A stretch of DNA of 64,000 nucleotides from JBBRVW01 sp963784645 (GTDB lineage Bacteria; Actinomycetota; Actinomycetes; JACCUZ01), in contig CAWARY010000020.1 of the NCBI GenBank assembly GCA_963784645.1, forward strand, positions 310,001 to 374,000, in the 5' to 3' direction. The translations under genes and the position numbers were made by a program. Below, piece by piece: positions 46,632 through 54,710 of this stretch; the stretch's first letter is position 1; each line of letters begins with the position of its first letter. The notes beneath the pieces are model-generated. The model was given only the letters and a program-made list of their open reading frames with translations, searched no databases and was not told the origin of the DNA.

Positions 46632-46659
46632 CGCCCGGACCGTCGACGCGGTCCGGGCG
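46632..46659 (-). terminator. Stem-loop between Flp pilin 3 and the PimB-like gene
   Basis: CGCCCGGACC and GGTCCGGGCG form a perfect 10-bp stem with an 8-nt loop, 13 nt after the pilin 3 stop on the minus strand. No T-run follows. It parallels the hairpins behind pilins 1 and 2 and probably ends or processes the short pilin transcript. Confidence 0.6.
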
Positions 46660-46671
46660 GCGGCTGCCGGC

Positions 46672-46872
46672 TCAGCCCGTGCAGTCTCCCCCGACACTGG
46701 CGCCGGAGCTGACAGCGGAGCAGGTCTTCGAGAAGACGCCCTTGATGATCCCGCCGAGCGCGAAGACGATGATCACGATCAGAGCGGCGATGGCCGCGAC
46801 GAGAAGTCCGTACTCGACGGCCGAGGCGCCGTCGTCCTTGCTCCGCGCGACCGCGCGAACCCAAGTAAGCAT
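46672..46872 (-). CDS. flp: Flp/Fap-type pilin precursor 3
   Basis: The product is 66 residues: leader MLTWVRAVARSKDDG, cleavage site G before ASAVEYG, hydrophobic helix LLVAAIAALIVIIVFALGGI identical to pilin 1, and tail KTCSAVSSGASVGGDCTG with the same two cysteines. It is a close copy of pilin 1 lying 16 kb away on the opposite strand, at the far edge of the glycan island. A good ribosome binding site (CCTCCCC on the plus strand) fixes the ATG. It is probably transcribed on its own, ended by a strong stem-loop. Confidence 0.92.
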   Translation of the reverse strand: MLTWVRAVARSKDDGASAVEYGLLVAAIAALIVIIVFALGGIIKGVFSKTCSAVSSGASVGGDCTG

Positions 46873-46880
46873 GTGAATGT

Positions 46881-46887
46881 CCTCCCC
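46881..46887 (-). promoter_or_regulatory. Ribosome binding site of Flp pilin 3
   Basis: On the transcript GGGGAGG lies 8 nt before the ATG at 46872. It fixes the start; upstream in-frame starts would extend the leader by 40 residues. Confidence 0.75.
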
Positions 46888-47019
46888 TGACGTCCGACCG
46901 ATCGGCTGGCCGGCTCGACGGCTCATCGCGGAGCACACACGGAGTGTTACGAGATTCTCAGCCCCTGACCGGGACAGTCCGGTCGTCAACACTGAACGTA
47001 GGCATCCGGCTACCTGAAG

Positions 47020-47887
47020 TCAGCCGCCGACGAGGTGGGAGTTCGCCTCGCGGACGGGCACGGCCATCGGGCCGGCGGTCTTGCGTGATCGCCGGTCCGG
47101 GGACGTCGTAGGGGCCGTTGCCGGCGACCGTGAACCGGCCGTCCCAGAACGTCGTGACGCGGACGCTGCGGCCGCCGGGGGTGGCGTAGGTCCAGGACAC
47201 CGAGTCGTCGGGGTACTGGCCGCCTGGCGCGGTGAACGAGCGGGTCACTCCGTCGTCGAAGGTCCACTCCCAGCGCGCCGTCGCGGTCACGGTGACCGGC
47301 AGCCCGAGCACCTGGAACGACGGGGTCACGAAGGTGGCGGCCTCGCCGGCGTCGAAGATGGTCGGCAGGTTGACGATGCCGCCCGCGGCGGGCTGGAACG
47401 AGGGATCGGCGTCGGGCAGGTAGCTGACCACCTTGTCGCGCACCGCTTGAGCGACGTCGGCGACGGGCACCGGCTGGTCCCCCGGGCCGATGCACATCGT
47501 GGAGACCATCCGCCAGTTCGGCTGGGCGTTGTCGCGGTAGTAGACGCGGTACAGGATGCCGTCCTGGCCGCGACCGGCGCAGGACGAGACAGCGACTCCG
47601 CAGAGGGCGTCGTCGGGGTTGTTCGGGCCGTTGGACATGCACGCGATCACGAGCTTCCACTCGCAGCCGTCGCACGACTGGCCGGCCGCCTGGCCGATGG
47701 GGCTGTCCGGGCCCTGCCCGGGCCAGATCACGCCGCCGGTCACGATCGAGCCGTCGCCCTGGTTGCCGCCGGAGTGGATGCAGTCGATCTGCCCCTCCTG
47801 GCACTTCGCGGCGTACGCCGCCGACGGTGCGGCGACCACCGTGCCGAGCACGGCCACCACCAGCAGGAGACCCCGTAGCGCTCTCAT
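47020..47887 (-). CDS. Secreted cysteine-containing protein with PKD-like domain (one frameshift near 47085)
   Basis: The product is about 288 residues. MRALRGLLLVVAVLGTVVAA and PSAAYAAKC give a Sec signal peptide. The mature part has several cysteines (QEGQIDCIH, DGCEWKLVIACMSNG, CGVAVSSCAGRG, STMCIGPGD), then a beta-rich segment PVTVTATARWEWTFDDG and SVSWTYATPGGRSVRVTTFW resembling a PKD domain. As sequenced the frame overruns; one inserted base near 47085 hides the ending GPMAVPVREANSHLVGG with stop at 47022-47020. It is exported and has no catalytic motif. It is coupled to the upstream lipoprotein gene (TGATG) and lies next to Flp pilin 3, which suggests a surface role. Confidence 0.65.
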
Positions 47888-48450
47888 CAGCCCTCCAGAT
47901 CGGTCACGTTGGTGACCACCCACGTTCCCTCGTCGGACTTCACCAGGGACAGGTCGAGGTGGCTGCGGTGCGCGTCGACGCTGCTGACCACCTGCCCGCC
48001 CCTTCCCAGCACGTCGTACGCCGACGCCTGGTACACCACCTCGGCCACCGCGACGGTGCCCTCGACGTCGTGCGGCCGGACCCGCCGGACGACGAACGCG
48101 GCGTCCGGCGTGGTCCGGCCCGCGCGAGTGTTCGCTGCAATCACCTTGGTGGCGGCCGCGCACGGGCAGCCCGCGTCGACCAGTCCGTCGAGCATGGACG
48201 CGTCGTTGCTCTGCGCGGCCTCGGTCAGCGTCGCGTAGTAGGCGCGGACGGCTGCCTCGACCGCAGCGGCCGCCACACCCGACGCGGACGGTGACGGCGT
48301 GCCGGTGGTCGCCGTCGCGGCCGGGGAGGTCGTCCGGTCGCGGCTCGGCAGGGTTGTCGGCTGCTCTCCGCTTCCCCCGCAGCCGGCCAGCGGCCACGCC
48401 AGCAGGCCGACCGCGGCGCCGTGGGCCAGCACCCTCCCCGCCCCACGCAT
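47887..48450 (-). CDS. Putative lipoprotein
   Basis: The product is 187 residues. The N-terminus RVLAHGAAVGLLAWPLAGC ends in a lipobox (LAGC), so Cys23 or nearby is the likely lipid-anchored residue. A Ser/Thr/Pro-rich linker follows, then a folded domain (VRAYYATLTEAAQSNDASML, GCPCAAATKVIAANT, DEGTWVVTNVTDLEG) reminiscent of small SnoaL/NTF2-like extracellular domains. It faces the outside of the membrane. Its stop overlaps the start of the PKD-like gene, so both are made together. No specific function is recognised. Confidence 0.7.
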   Translation of the reverse strand: MRGAGRVLAHGAAVGLLAWPLAGCGGSGEQPTTLPSRDRTTSPAATATTGTPSPSASGVAAAAVEAAVRAYYATLTEAAQSNDASMLDGLVDAGCPCAAATKVIAANTRAGRTTPDAAFVVRRVRPHDVEGTVAVAEVVYQASAYDVLGRGGQVVSSVDAHRSHLDLSLVKSDEGTWVVTNVTDLEG

Positions 48451-48528
48451 GGTTCGGGATCTTACGGGACAGAACGGTGCCGGATCGAGCCTGCCACCGG
48501 GCGCACGCCCCGCCGTCGATCAGGTCGA

Positions 48529-48777
48529 TCAGCCGGCGGCCGCGTCCCGATCGTTCCGGCGCGCCTTGACGAACGACCGCAAAGGCTCCGGCAGCCGCTC
48601 CGGGAGCGGGACGCCGCCGAACGACCCGCGAAATCGCGGTAGGCCGGGCAGCGTGTCGACCAGGGCCGCCGTCATGGTGTCCATCGTGGGCTGATGGGCG
48701 ACGTCCATCAGGTGCGTGCGCTCTCCGTCGGCGAGACCGGCCCACCAGGCCTCGAGCCGTGCCTGGTCCACCGCCAT
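48529..48777 (-). CDS. Small conserved hypothetical protein
   Basis: The product is 82 residues. It has DQARLEAWWAGLADGERTHL at the N-terminus and a basic end (PEPLRSFVKARRNDRDAAAG). It is probably helical and cytoplasmic. I do not recognise it. It stands alone on the minus strand, 31 bp after the metalloprotease gene stop, and could be co-transcribed with that gene. Coding potential is supported by its start close to the upstream gene and its lack of a longer competitor on the other strand. Confidence 0.45.
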   Translation of the reverse strand: MAVDQARLEAWWAGLADGERTHLMDVAHQPTMDTMTAALVDTLPGLPRFRGSFGGVPLPERLPEPLRSFVKARRNDRDAAAG

Positions 48778-48808
48778 GCGCCCACGGTAGCGACGCGACG
48801 GGCTCCGG

Positions 48809-50098
48809 TCAGGGCGACAGCCCCGGCGGGACCGGCGCGTCGTGCAGGCGGGCCCAGTTCCGGGCCAGGGCGATCCGCTGCGGCGCCGTCGGGTGCGTCG
48901 CGAACAGCCCGAACACCAGCGGCGACGGGTCGAGGTCGGACAGGTTGGTCGCCGACAGCCGGCGCTGCATCTCCACCATCGCGGCCGGCTCCCGGGTGAG
49001 GTCCAGCGCGTGCACGTCGGCGCGGGTCTCGATCCGCCGCGACAGCAGGTTCTGGCCGGGTCCGGCCACCGCCGAGAGCAGCGCCACGAGCGCGAGCACC
49101 ACTGCTACCGCGCGGGCGTCGCCGAAGGACGCGACACCGGCCCGGTCGAGCAGCCACGACCACCGGCCGAGCAGGCCGAGGACGCACACGAGCAGGGCCA
49201 CGCCGACGGCGCCCATCAGGGTTCCCCACACGACGTCGCGGGCCTTCGCGTGGCCGAGCTCGTGCGCCACGATCAGCCGCACCTCGCTCGGCGGCGCCTG
49301 CTCGACGAGGGTGTCGTAGACGACGATGCGACGCGTCGCGCCGAGGCCGGACACGTACGCGTTCAGAGAGGACGTGCGCCGGCTGGCGTCCGCGACGAGC
49401 ACGTCCCGCACCGGTACGCCGTCCTCCCGCGCGAGCTCGAGCAGCGACGTCCGGAGCGGACCGGCGGACAGCGGGGTGAACGTGTTGAAGACCGGCTCGA
49501 CCACGACCGGGTAGGCGAAGGACACCAGCACGACGAGCGCGGCCCCCAGCCCCGCGCCGAGGGCCCACCACCGCTCGGGCTGCCACCGGGCCAGCCCGAC
49601 CACGAGCAGCAGCACCGCGAGGGTCAGGACCAGCCCGACGCCGTAGGACTTGGCGACGTCGACGCCCCAGCCCACCCAGCTGCGGGTCGACAGCCCGTAG
49701 CGCCGACGCACCGACTCGGTCCAGGCGTCCCACGGCAGGGTCAGCAGCCGGCCGACCAGCGTCAGCGCCACCGTGCCGAGCAGCACCCGCCACGCCCAGC
49801 CGCCCCCCACGGGCTCGGCCACCCGGGCCACGAGCCGCGCACCGGCGGGGGTGAGCCCGAGCGCCGCCGCGACGAGCAGCCCGAGCAGGTACGACGTGTA
49901 CGCCGGCACCCGGACCGCCGCGTGGTACGCCTGCTCGCGGGCGACCTGCGCCACGGTGAAGTCCCGGGCCGGGTCGACCGGTGTCGGCGCCAGCCCGTGC
50001 AGCGGCAACGGGCGCCAGGGCACGAGCACGGCCGCAGCCACTGCGAGAAGGACCGCAAGTCCCGACGTGGTGAGGAGCAGCGTCGTACGGCTGCTCAC
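48809..50098 (-). CDS. M48-family membrane metalloprotease (Ste24/CAAX protease type)
   Basis: The product is 429 residues from a GTG that overlaps the upstream stop (GTGA). Several membrane helices fill residues 5-200. The zinc site is IVAHELGHAKARD (HExxH, about residue 282), with the third ligand in RRIETRADVHALDLTRE (about residue 363). FATHPTAPQRIALARNWAR is the typical M48 C-terminal block. M48A proteases cleave membrane or lipoprotein substrates near the cytoplasmic face; the target is unknown. The gene is paired with a second HExxH protein upstream. Confidence 0.9.
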   Translation of the reverse strand: MSSRTTLLLTTSGLAVLLAVAAAVLVPWRPLPLHGLAPTPVDPARDFTVAQVAREQAYHAAVRVPAYTSYLLGLLVAAALGLTPAGARLVARVAEPVGGGWAWRVLLGTVALTLVGRLLTLPWDAWTESVRRRYGLSTRSWVGWGVDVAKSYGVGLVLTLAVLLLVVGLARWQPERWWALGAGLGAALVVLVSFAYPVVVEPVFNTFTPLSAGPLRTSLLELAREDGVPVRDVLVADASRRTSSLNAYVSGLGATRRIVVYDTLVEQAPPSEVRLIVAHELGHAKARDVVWGTLMGAVGVALLVCVLGLLGRWSWLLDRAGVASFGDARAVAVVLALVALLSAVAGPGQNLLSRRIETRADVHALDLTREPAAMVEMQRRLSATNLSDLDPSPLVFGLFATHPTAPQRIALARNWARLHDAPVPPGLSP

Positions 50099-51528
50099 GC
50101 AGCGGCCTTGTCGCGCAGGTAGGCCTTCCAGTCCCGCACCAACGACCGCTCGCCGATGCCGAGGACCTCGCGCATCTCGTCGGGGTAGCCGGCGCCGCTG
50201 CTGTCGGTCACGGCGGCGTAGAGCGCGACCAGCTTCTCCTCGCCGTACCGCTGGGCGATGAGCCGGCAGGCCAGCCACGCCCCCTCGTACGCCGCGCTGA
50301 TGTCGCCGCGGGAGGCGTCGAAGTCGTCGTCGGTGGGCAGCTGCTGGGGGACGTCGCCGTCGCGGACGTCGTCGAGGACGTCGCTTGCCACGATCGTGAC
50401 CGGCACCGGGCTCGCCTGGTAGGCCACGTAGTCGGCGAAGCCCTCGGACAGCCAGATCGGCGGCGCGGTGACGCTGCTCGACCGGGTGGCGACGTGCGTC
50501 ATCTCGTGGGTGAGCACGACCCGGCGGCCGAGGGCGCCGAGGGTGTCCCACGCGGCCGGGTTGATGACGATCCGGTCGCCGCGGCTCAGGCCGGACTCGA
50601 AGGAGCCCGTGGTGACCGCCGCGATCTGTGCGAGGCCGTCGCCGTCGCTGTCGATGAGCGTCGCCATGTCCTGCTGGCTGCGCGGCAGCACGACCAACGG
50701 CTCGCGGGACCACTCCCCCGTCCACACGTCGTCGACGTCGCGCACGGCGAGATCCGCCTCGTCGGCGATCTTGCGGACCTGCGCCTTCGTCGCGCCGCGC
50801 TCGTCGGCCAGGACCAGGCTGCTCGCGCCGCGGACGACCCGCACCGGCCCGAGGTCCCACAGGTCCCGCTGGGTGTCCAGACCCGCTGCGCTGGCGTCGG
50901 TGTCGGCGGCGACCAGCCACGCGCCGCCTCGCGGCACGACGGTGAGGTACTGCTCGCGGTCGGTGGTGGTGTCGGTCCCGGCCAGCCGGTAGGTGAGCCG
51001 GACCCGGACGATGACCGAGCCGGTCGGCAGCTCGGCCGCCCGTTGCGGGGTGAAGCCCGGCCCGTCGCCGGTGACGGCGTAGGACCACGCCGACAGCTCG
51101 AGACCGGCCACCCGGTCGAAGAGCTCGCCCTGGGTGGCGTAGAAGTCGGTCGCGGCGGGATCGACGGTGGCGAGGAACAGGTCGCGGTCGCGGCTGGTCA
51201 CGGACGTGCCGCGCTGGGCGAGCAGGGACGCCAGCGCCGCGGTGCGGGCGGCGGTGTCGTCCGGCGACGGGGTCGCCGATGCGGAGGCCGTGGAGCTGCC
51301 CGAGGCGGTGGCCGATGGCAGGCCGGTCGGCGACGGCGAGGCCGGGCCGGGGTCGGCGAGCACCAGCCGTGAGAGCACCAGCGCGATCGCTACTCCGGCC
51401 ACCGCCGCGACGCCGACGAGCAGCAGCAGCAGGGCGGCGCGACGGCGGGGTGGGTGCACCGGCGGACGGGACGGCTCCGGCGTCCCGGGAGGCTCGACCT
51501 CGGCTCCCGGGGCGTCGTACTGCGGCAC
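50095..51528 (-). CDS. Membrane-anchored gluzincin-like metallopeptidase
   Basis: The product is 477 residues. A Pro-rich cytoplasmic N-terminus (1-30) is followed by a membrane helix (LLLLLVGVAAVAGVAIALVL) and a Ser/Thr/Ala linker. The exported part contains VVLTHEMTHVATRSS (HExxH, about residue 343) and 23 residues later WLSEGFADYVAYQA, whose Glu would be the third zinc ligand; this is the gluzincin pattern. An N-terminal extracellular domain (residues 90-220) precedes it. The substrate is unknown. It is coupled to the M48 protease gene, so the two may act together in the cell envelope. Confidence 0.78.
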   Translation of the reverse strand: MPQYDAPGAEVEPPGTPEPSRPPVHPPRRRAALLLLLVGVAAVAGVAIALVLSRLVLADPGPASPSPTGLPSATASGSSTASASATPSPDDTAARTAALASLLAQRGTSVTSRDRDLFLATVDPAATDFYATQGELFDRVAGLELSAWSYAVTGDGPGFTPQRAAELPTGSVIVRVRLTYRLAGTDTTTDREQYLTVVPRGGAWLVAADTDASAAGLDTQRDLWDLGPVRVVRGASSLVLADERGATKAQVRKIADEADLAVRDVDDVWTGEWSREPLVVLPRSQQDMATLIDSDGDGLAQIAAVTTGSFESGLSRGDRIVINPAAWDTLGALGRRVVLTHEMTHVATRSSSVTAPPIWLSEGFADYVAYQASPVPVTIVASDVLDDVRDGDVPQQLPTDDDFDASRGDISAAYEGAWLACRLIAQRYGEEKLVALYAAVTDSSGAGYPDEMREVLGIGERSLVRDWKAYLRDKAAA

Positions 51529-51604
51529 CCGGTCAGACTAGGCCGCGGCGCCGGGCCGGGCCGGGACGCGCGACGGCGGGCCGTCGGACGGCCGGCGGGT
51601 GCGG

Positions 51605-52708
51605 CTAGGGACGGCCGGCGCCGACGATCGGCATCGAGTTCAGCCCGGTGATGTGCACGCTCAGCCCGGGGTACGGCGCGTCGATGATGCGGCCGCCGCC
51701 GATGTAGATGCCGACGTGGCTGATCGGGCTGTAGTAGAAGACCAGGTCGCCGGGCTGCAGGTCGGAGAGCGACACGTGCCGCACGGCCGAGTACTGCGCC
51801 GCGGACGAGTGCGGCAGGGAGACGCCGGCCGCGGCCCAGGAGTACATGGTCAGGCCGGAGCAGTCGAACGAGCCCGGTCCCGCGGCGCCCCAGGCATAGG
51901 GGTCGCCGAGCTGGGCGTAGGCGGTGCGGACGGCCTCGGCGGCCCGACCCGAGGCCGGCCCCGCGTAGCTCCCGCCACCACCACCGCCGCCACCGGGGTC
52001 GCTGCTGGCGCCGGCATCAGCGGTGCCGCCGTCCGGTCGCGAGGAGCGGGAGGCGCGGGGCGCGTCCGAGCGAGCGGCCAGCGCCCGCTGCTGGGCGGCG
52101 TGCTGCAGTGCGAGCAGCCGGGCGCGCTGCTTGGCCTCGAGCCGGGCCAGCAGGTCGCTGGCCTCGGTGAGGCGACCCTCGATCGCGGCCTTCTCGGTCG
52201 CGAGCCGGTCCTGCAGCGCGGCCGCCCGGGCCCGCTGGTCGGCGACGGCCTTGCGGTCGACGGCTGCCTGGAGCCGGGCGGCCTCCATGCCCTGCAGCAG
52301 GGCGGACTGCCGGCGGTTGACCTGGGACAGGTCGGAGGCCTGCCGCAGGAAGGCGGTGGGGCTCTCGGACAGCACCAGCGCGACCGTCGGGTCCATGCCG
52401 CCGGACTTGTAGGAGGCGACGGCTATCCGACCCACGAGCGCCTGCATCGAGTCGAGGTGGCGCTTCGTGACGGCGTAGCGGTTGCGCGCGGACCGCATGG
52501 CGCGGGCGGTCTCGGTGAGCTGGACCTTCGCGGTGTTGTACCGCTCGGCGGCGTCCCCGGCGTCCTGGCGCAGCGCCTCGACCCGGCGCTGCACGTCGGC
52601 GAGCGAGGGCGCGGGGTCGGCCGACGCGGACCCGGGCAGCACGGCGATGCCCACGGCGGCCAGGAGCAGACCCGCGAGCAGGCGGAGGGGAAGTGTCGAG
52701 GGGGTCAT
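51605..52708 (-). CDS. Secreted NlpC/P60 (C40) cell-wall endopeptidase with N-terminal coiled coil
   Basis: The product is 367 residues. A signal peptide (LRLLAGLLLAAVGIAVLPGS) ends near SASADPAPS. Residues 35-215 form a long coiled coil (DVQRRVEALRQDAGDAAERY, TEKAAIEGRLTEASDLLARL). A Gly/Ser linker follows, then the NlpC/P60 domain with catalytic Cys in SFDCSGLTMYSW and His in SHVGIYIGGG. It resembles RipA-type peptidoglycan D,L-endopeptidases used in cell separation, with the coiled coil as a likely regulatory arm. The ATG at 52708 is preceded by a perfect palindrome (52726-52755) that may control it. Confidence 0.88.
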   Translation of the reverse strand: MTPSTLPLRLLAGLLLAAVGIAVLPGSASADPAPSLADVQRRVEALRQDAGDAAERYNTAKVQLTETARAMRSARNRYAVTKRHLDSMQALVGRIAVASYKSGGMDPTVALVLSESPTAFLRQASDLSQVNRRQSALLQGMEAARLQAAVDRKAVADQRARAAALQDRLATEKAAIEGRLTEASDLLARLEAKQRARLLALQHAAQQRALAARSDAPRASRSSRPDGGTADAGASSDPGGGGGGGGSYAGPASGRAAEAVRTAYAQLGDPYAWGAAGPGSFDCSGLTMYSWAAAGVSLPHSSAAQYSAVRHVSLSDLQPGDLVFYYSPISHVGIYIGGGRIIDAPYPGLSVHITGLNSMPIVGAGRP

Positions 52709-52725
52709 CTGCGCGCGAACCTTAC

Positions 52726-52755
52726 GTGACCATTTCGTGATGATCAAATGGTCAC
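52726..52755 (-). promoter_or_regulatory. Perfect 10-bp inverted repeat upstream of the NlpC/P60 gene
   Basis: GTGACCATTT (52726-52735) and AAATGGTCAC (52746-52755) are exact inverted copies separated by 10 bp, ending 18 bp from the start codon. Two CGTGA copies 11 bp apart (52725-52729, 52736-52740) overlap it; an 11-bp period is typical of OmpR-type regulators such as MtrA, which controls wall hydrolases in actinobacteria. A 5'-UTR hairpin is the alternative. Confidence 0.5.
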
Positions 52756-52935
52756 GGCGCGCCTCCGAGGGATCGACTGTCACGTCTGGTACTCGACCCG
52801 TGTTGCGGCGCGCTTGAACAGGCGGCCGGCGCCGCTCGCCCGGCACGCGCGCGCCCCGCGTCCGGATGGTGGACGTCGGGGTACGCGCCGGGCCGACGCC
52901 GGCTCGCGTCCGGGGCCCAGCCCTCCCGGCCCGGG

Positions 52936-53169
52936 TCAGCCGGCGGCCGCCCGGCCGCCGGCGGCCTGCCGGCCCGGTGGACCGTGCCGGACCACCTCGA
53001 CCGGCACCACCAGCCGCAGCGGCGGGACCAGGCCGGAGCCCGCGAGCACGTCGAAGGCCGCAGCCTCGTCGTCGTCGATCTCGCCGGGCGGTCCGCCGAG
53101 CAGGGCGCTCACGACGCAGTCGCCGCACGCCAGGCCACGCACCTCACAGCTGGTGCAGTCGATGATCAC
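52936..53169 (-). CDS. Small cysteine-rich conserved protein
   Basis: The product is 77 residues from a GTG with AGGAGG six bases upstream. The N-terminal IIDCTSCEVRGLACGDCVVS has four cysteines in a C-x2-C-x6-C-x2-C pattern, probably a metal site. An acidic segment (GEIDDDEAAAFDVLAGSGL) and a Gly/Ala tail follow. Similar short proteins are found next to NlpC/P60 and NYN genes in actinobacteria, but no function is known to me. The excellent ribosome binding site supports expression. The 227 bp between it and the NlpC start contain the palindrome and no other gene. Confidence 0.6.
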   Translation of the reverse strand: MIIDCTSCEVRGLACGDCVVSALLGGPPGEIDDDEAAAFDVLAGSGLVPPLRLVVPVEVVRHGPPGRQAAGGRAAAG

Positions 53170-53300
53170 GAAAGACCTCCTCGATGTCGTCTGGGCAGGA
53201 CGCTACGAAGACCCCCGGACACAACCCCGCAAGCCACGGGCACGCGTCGGACGCCTAGGTCGGCCACCCGGTCGAGCGGGCGGTCCCGGCTGCCCCGCGG

Positions 53301-54710
53301 TCAGCCCCGGTCGAGCCGGCGTACCAGCGCCGCCGAGGAGACCGCGCGGGCGCCGGAGCGCCGGACCCCGTCCGCCACCTCGCGGTCGCTCGAGACCACG
53401 CACACCGGCCGGCCCTCCGGCTCCGCGCGCACCAGCCGCCGGATCAGCTCGTCGGCGGTCTCCCCCGGCTTGCTGAACAGCACCCGCACGCCGCGGGCGC
53501 CGGCCGCGGGCACCCGGCCCTCGAGCGCCGCACCGTCGAAGCAGCAGGTGACCTCGGCGCCCGACCTGGCGGCCAGGTGGGACAGGCCGAGCAGCAGCCG
53601 GTTGCGCTGGTTCTCCAGCGACAGCTCGGGATAGCCGGTCTTCGTCACGTTGTAGCCGTCGACGACCAGGTGCGCCTGCGGCAGCGCGAGCAGCTGGTCG
53701 AGCAGCGCCGGGTCGTCGGAGCGCAGGGCGCGCTCGCCGACCGAGGACACCGCCGACCCGGGGGCCGCCGCGTCGACCAGGTCGGCCGGCCGGGTCTCGA
53801 CCGGCGGCAGTGCCAGCTCGCGGCGCAGCCCGGACGCCGCGTCGACGACGGTGTCGAGCAGCAGCCGCACCCGGGTGTCCTCCAACGACCGTCCCTCGCG
53901 GACCGCCCGCCGGCTGGCCTCCAGCGCCGCCTCGACCTCCGTCACCCGCGCGGCGGCCCGGGCGACCTCCGTCTGCGCCGCGACCACAGCCTCCGCCGCC
54001 CGGGCGTCCGCGGCAGCGACCGTCTGCTCCGCCTCCGCGGCCACCCGCTCGGCGCGGCGCCGGGCACCTTTCTCCTCGCGCAGCGCCCGGGACACGGTGG
54101 CCGCCTCCGACGCGGCGGCCTCGACCTGCGCCGCCATCGCCGCGAGCTGCTCCTGGTGGCGACCGCGCTCGGCCGCGAGCTGCTCCGCCAGCCGGGCGAC
54201 CTCGGCAGCGGCCCGGGCACTGCCCTCGTCGGCGGAGGCCCGCTCGGCTGCGGCCCCGGCGGCACCCACCAGCGCGGCCCAGCCCGGCGTCCGGGCCAGG
54301 TAGGCGACCGAGGCCACCTCGGCCGGGTCGGCGGCCGGCGGCGGGCTGCCCGCGTCGAGCGCGGCCGCCAGGTCGGGCAGCGCCGCGCGCGCCGCGGTCG
54401 CGACCCGCTGCCGGAACAGCACGTCGCGCTCCACGGCGACGGCCAGCGGCGTCGCCGCCCGCGTCCGCCGGTGCTGCGGCGCCCACGAGCGGAACCGCTT
54501 GAGCGCGGCCGGCACCTCGTCGTCGGCCAGGCCGCCGAGGGTGTCGGCGGCCAGGGCCACCACCCGGCTCCGGACGGCGTCCGGGAGCGGACCGTCCCAG
54601 GCCGGGTCGGGCGGCCCGGCGGACCCGGCGACCGGGGGCTCGTCCTCGTGCGGCCGGCCGCGGTGCGGCTCGTCCGGGCGCGGCTCGGCGCTCACCGGCT
54701 CACCCGCCAC
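53301..54710 (-). CDS. NYN-domain (YacP-like) predicted RNase with helical N-terminal region
   Basis: The product is 469 residues, from a GTG that overlaps the upstream stop region; a GTG at 54695 is an alternative. Residues 45-110 are helical, and residues 135-265 form a long Ala/Glu/Arg coiled coil. The C-terminal NYN domain starts HLVVDGYNVTKTGYPELSLE (about residue 325), continues AEVTCCFDGAAL and GETADELIRRLVRAEPEGR and VVSSDREVADGVRRSGAR. These acidic residues match PIN/NYN nucleases such as Rae1/YacP, which cut RNA on ribosomes in Bacillus. The long coiled coil is typical of actinobacterial forms. Confidence 0.82.
   Translation of the reverse strand: MAGEPVSAEPRPDEPHRGRPHEDEPPVAGSAGPPDPAWDGPLPDAVRSRVVALAADTLGGLADDEVPAALKRFRSWAPQHRRTRAATPLAVAVERDVLFRQRVATAARAALPDLAAALDAGSPPPAADPAEVASVAYLARTPGWAALVGAAGAAAERASADEGSARAAAEVARLAEQLAAERGRHQEQLAAMAAQVEAAASEAATVSRALREEKGARRRAERVAAEAEQTVAAADARAAEAVVAAQTEVARAAARVTEVEAALEASRRAVREGRSLEDTRVRLLLDTVVDAASGLRRELALPPVETRPADLVDAAAPGSAVSSVGERALRSDDPALLDQLLALPQAHLVVDGYNVTKTGYPELSLENQRNRLLLGLSHLAARSGAEVTCCFDGAALEGRVPAAGARGVRVLFSKPGETADELIRRLVRAEPEGRPVCVVSSDREVADGVRRSGARAVSSAALVRRLDRG

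Noticed and set aside
52709..52935. c-di-AMP (ydaO-type) riboswitch before the NlpC/P60 gene
   Set aside because: Such riboswitches precede wall-hydrolase genes in many actinobacteria, but I could not find the conserved core or the expected helices here. Only the palindrome is evident.
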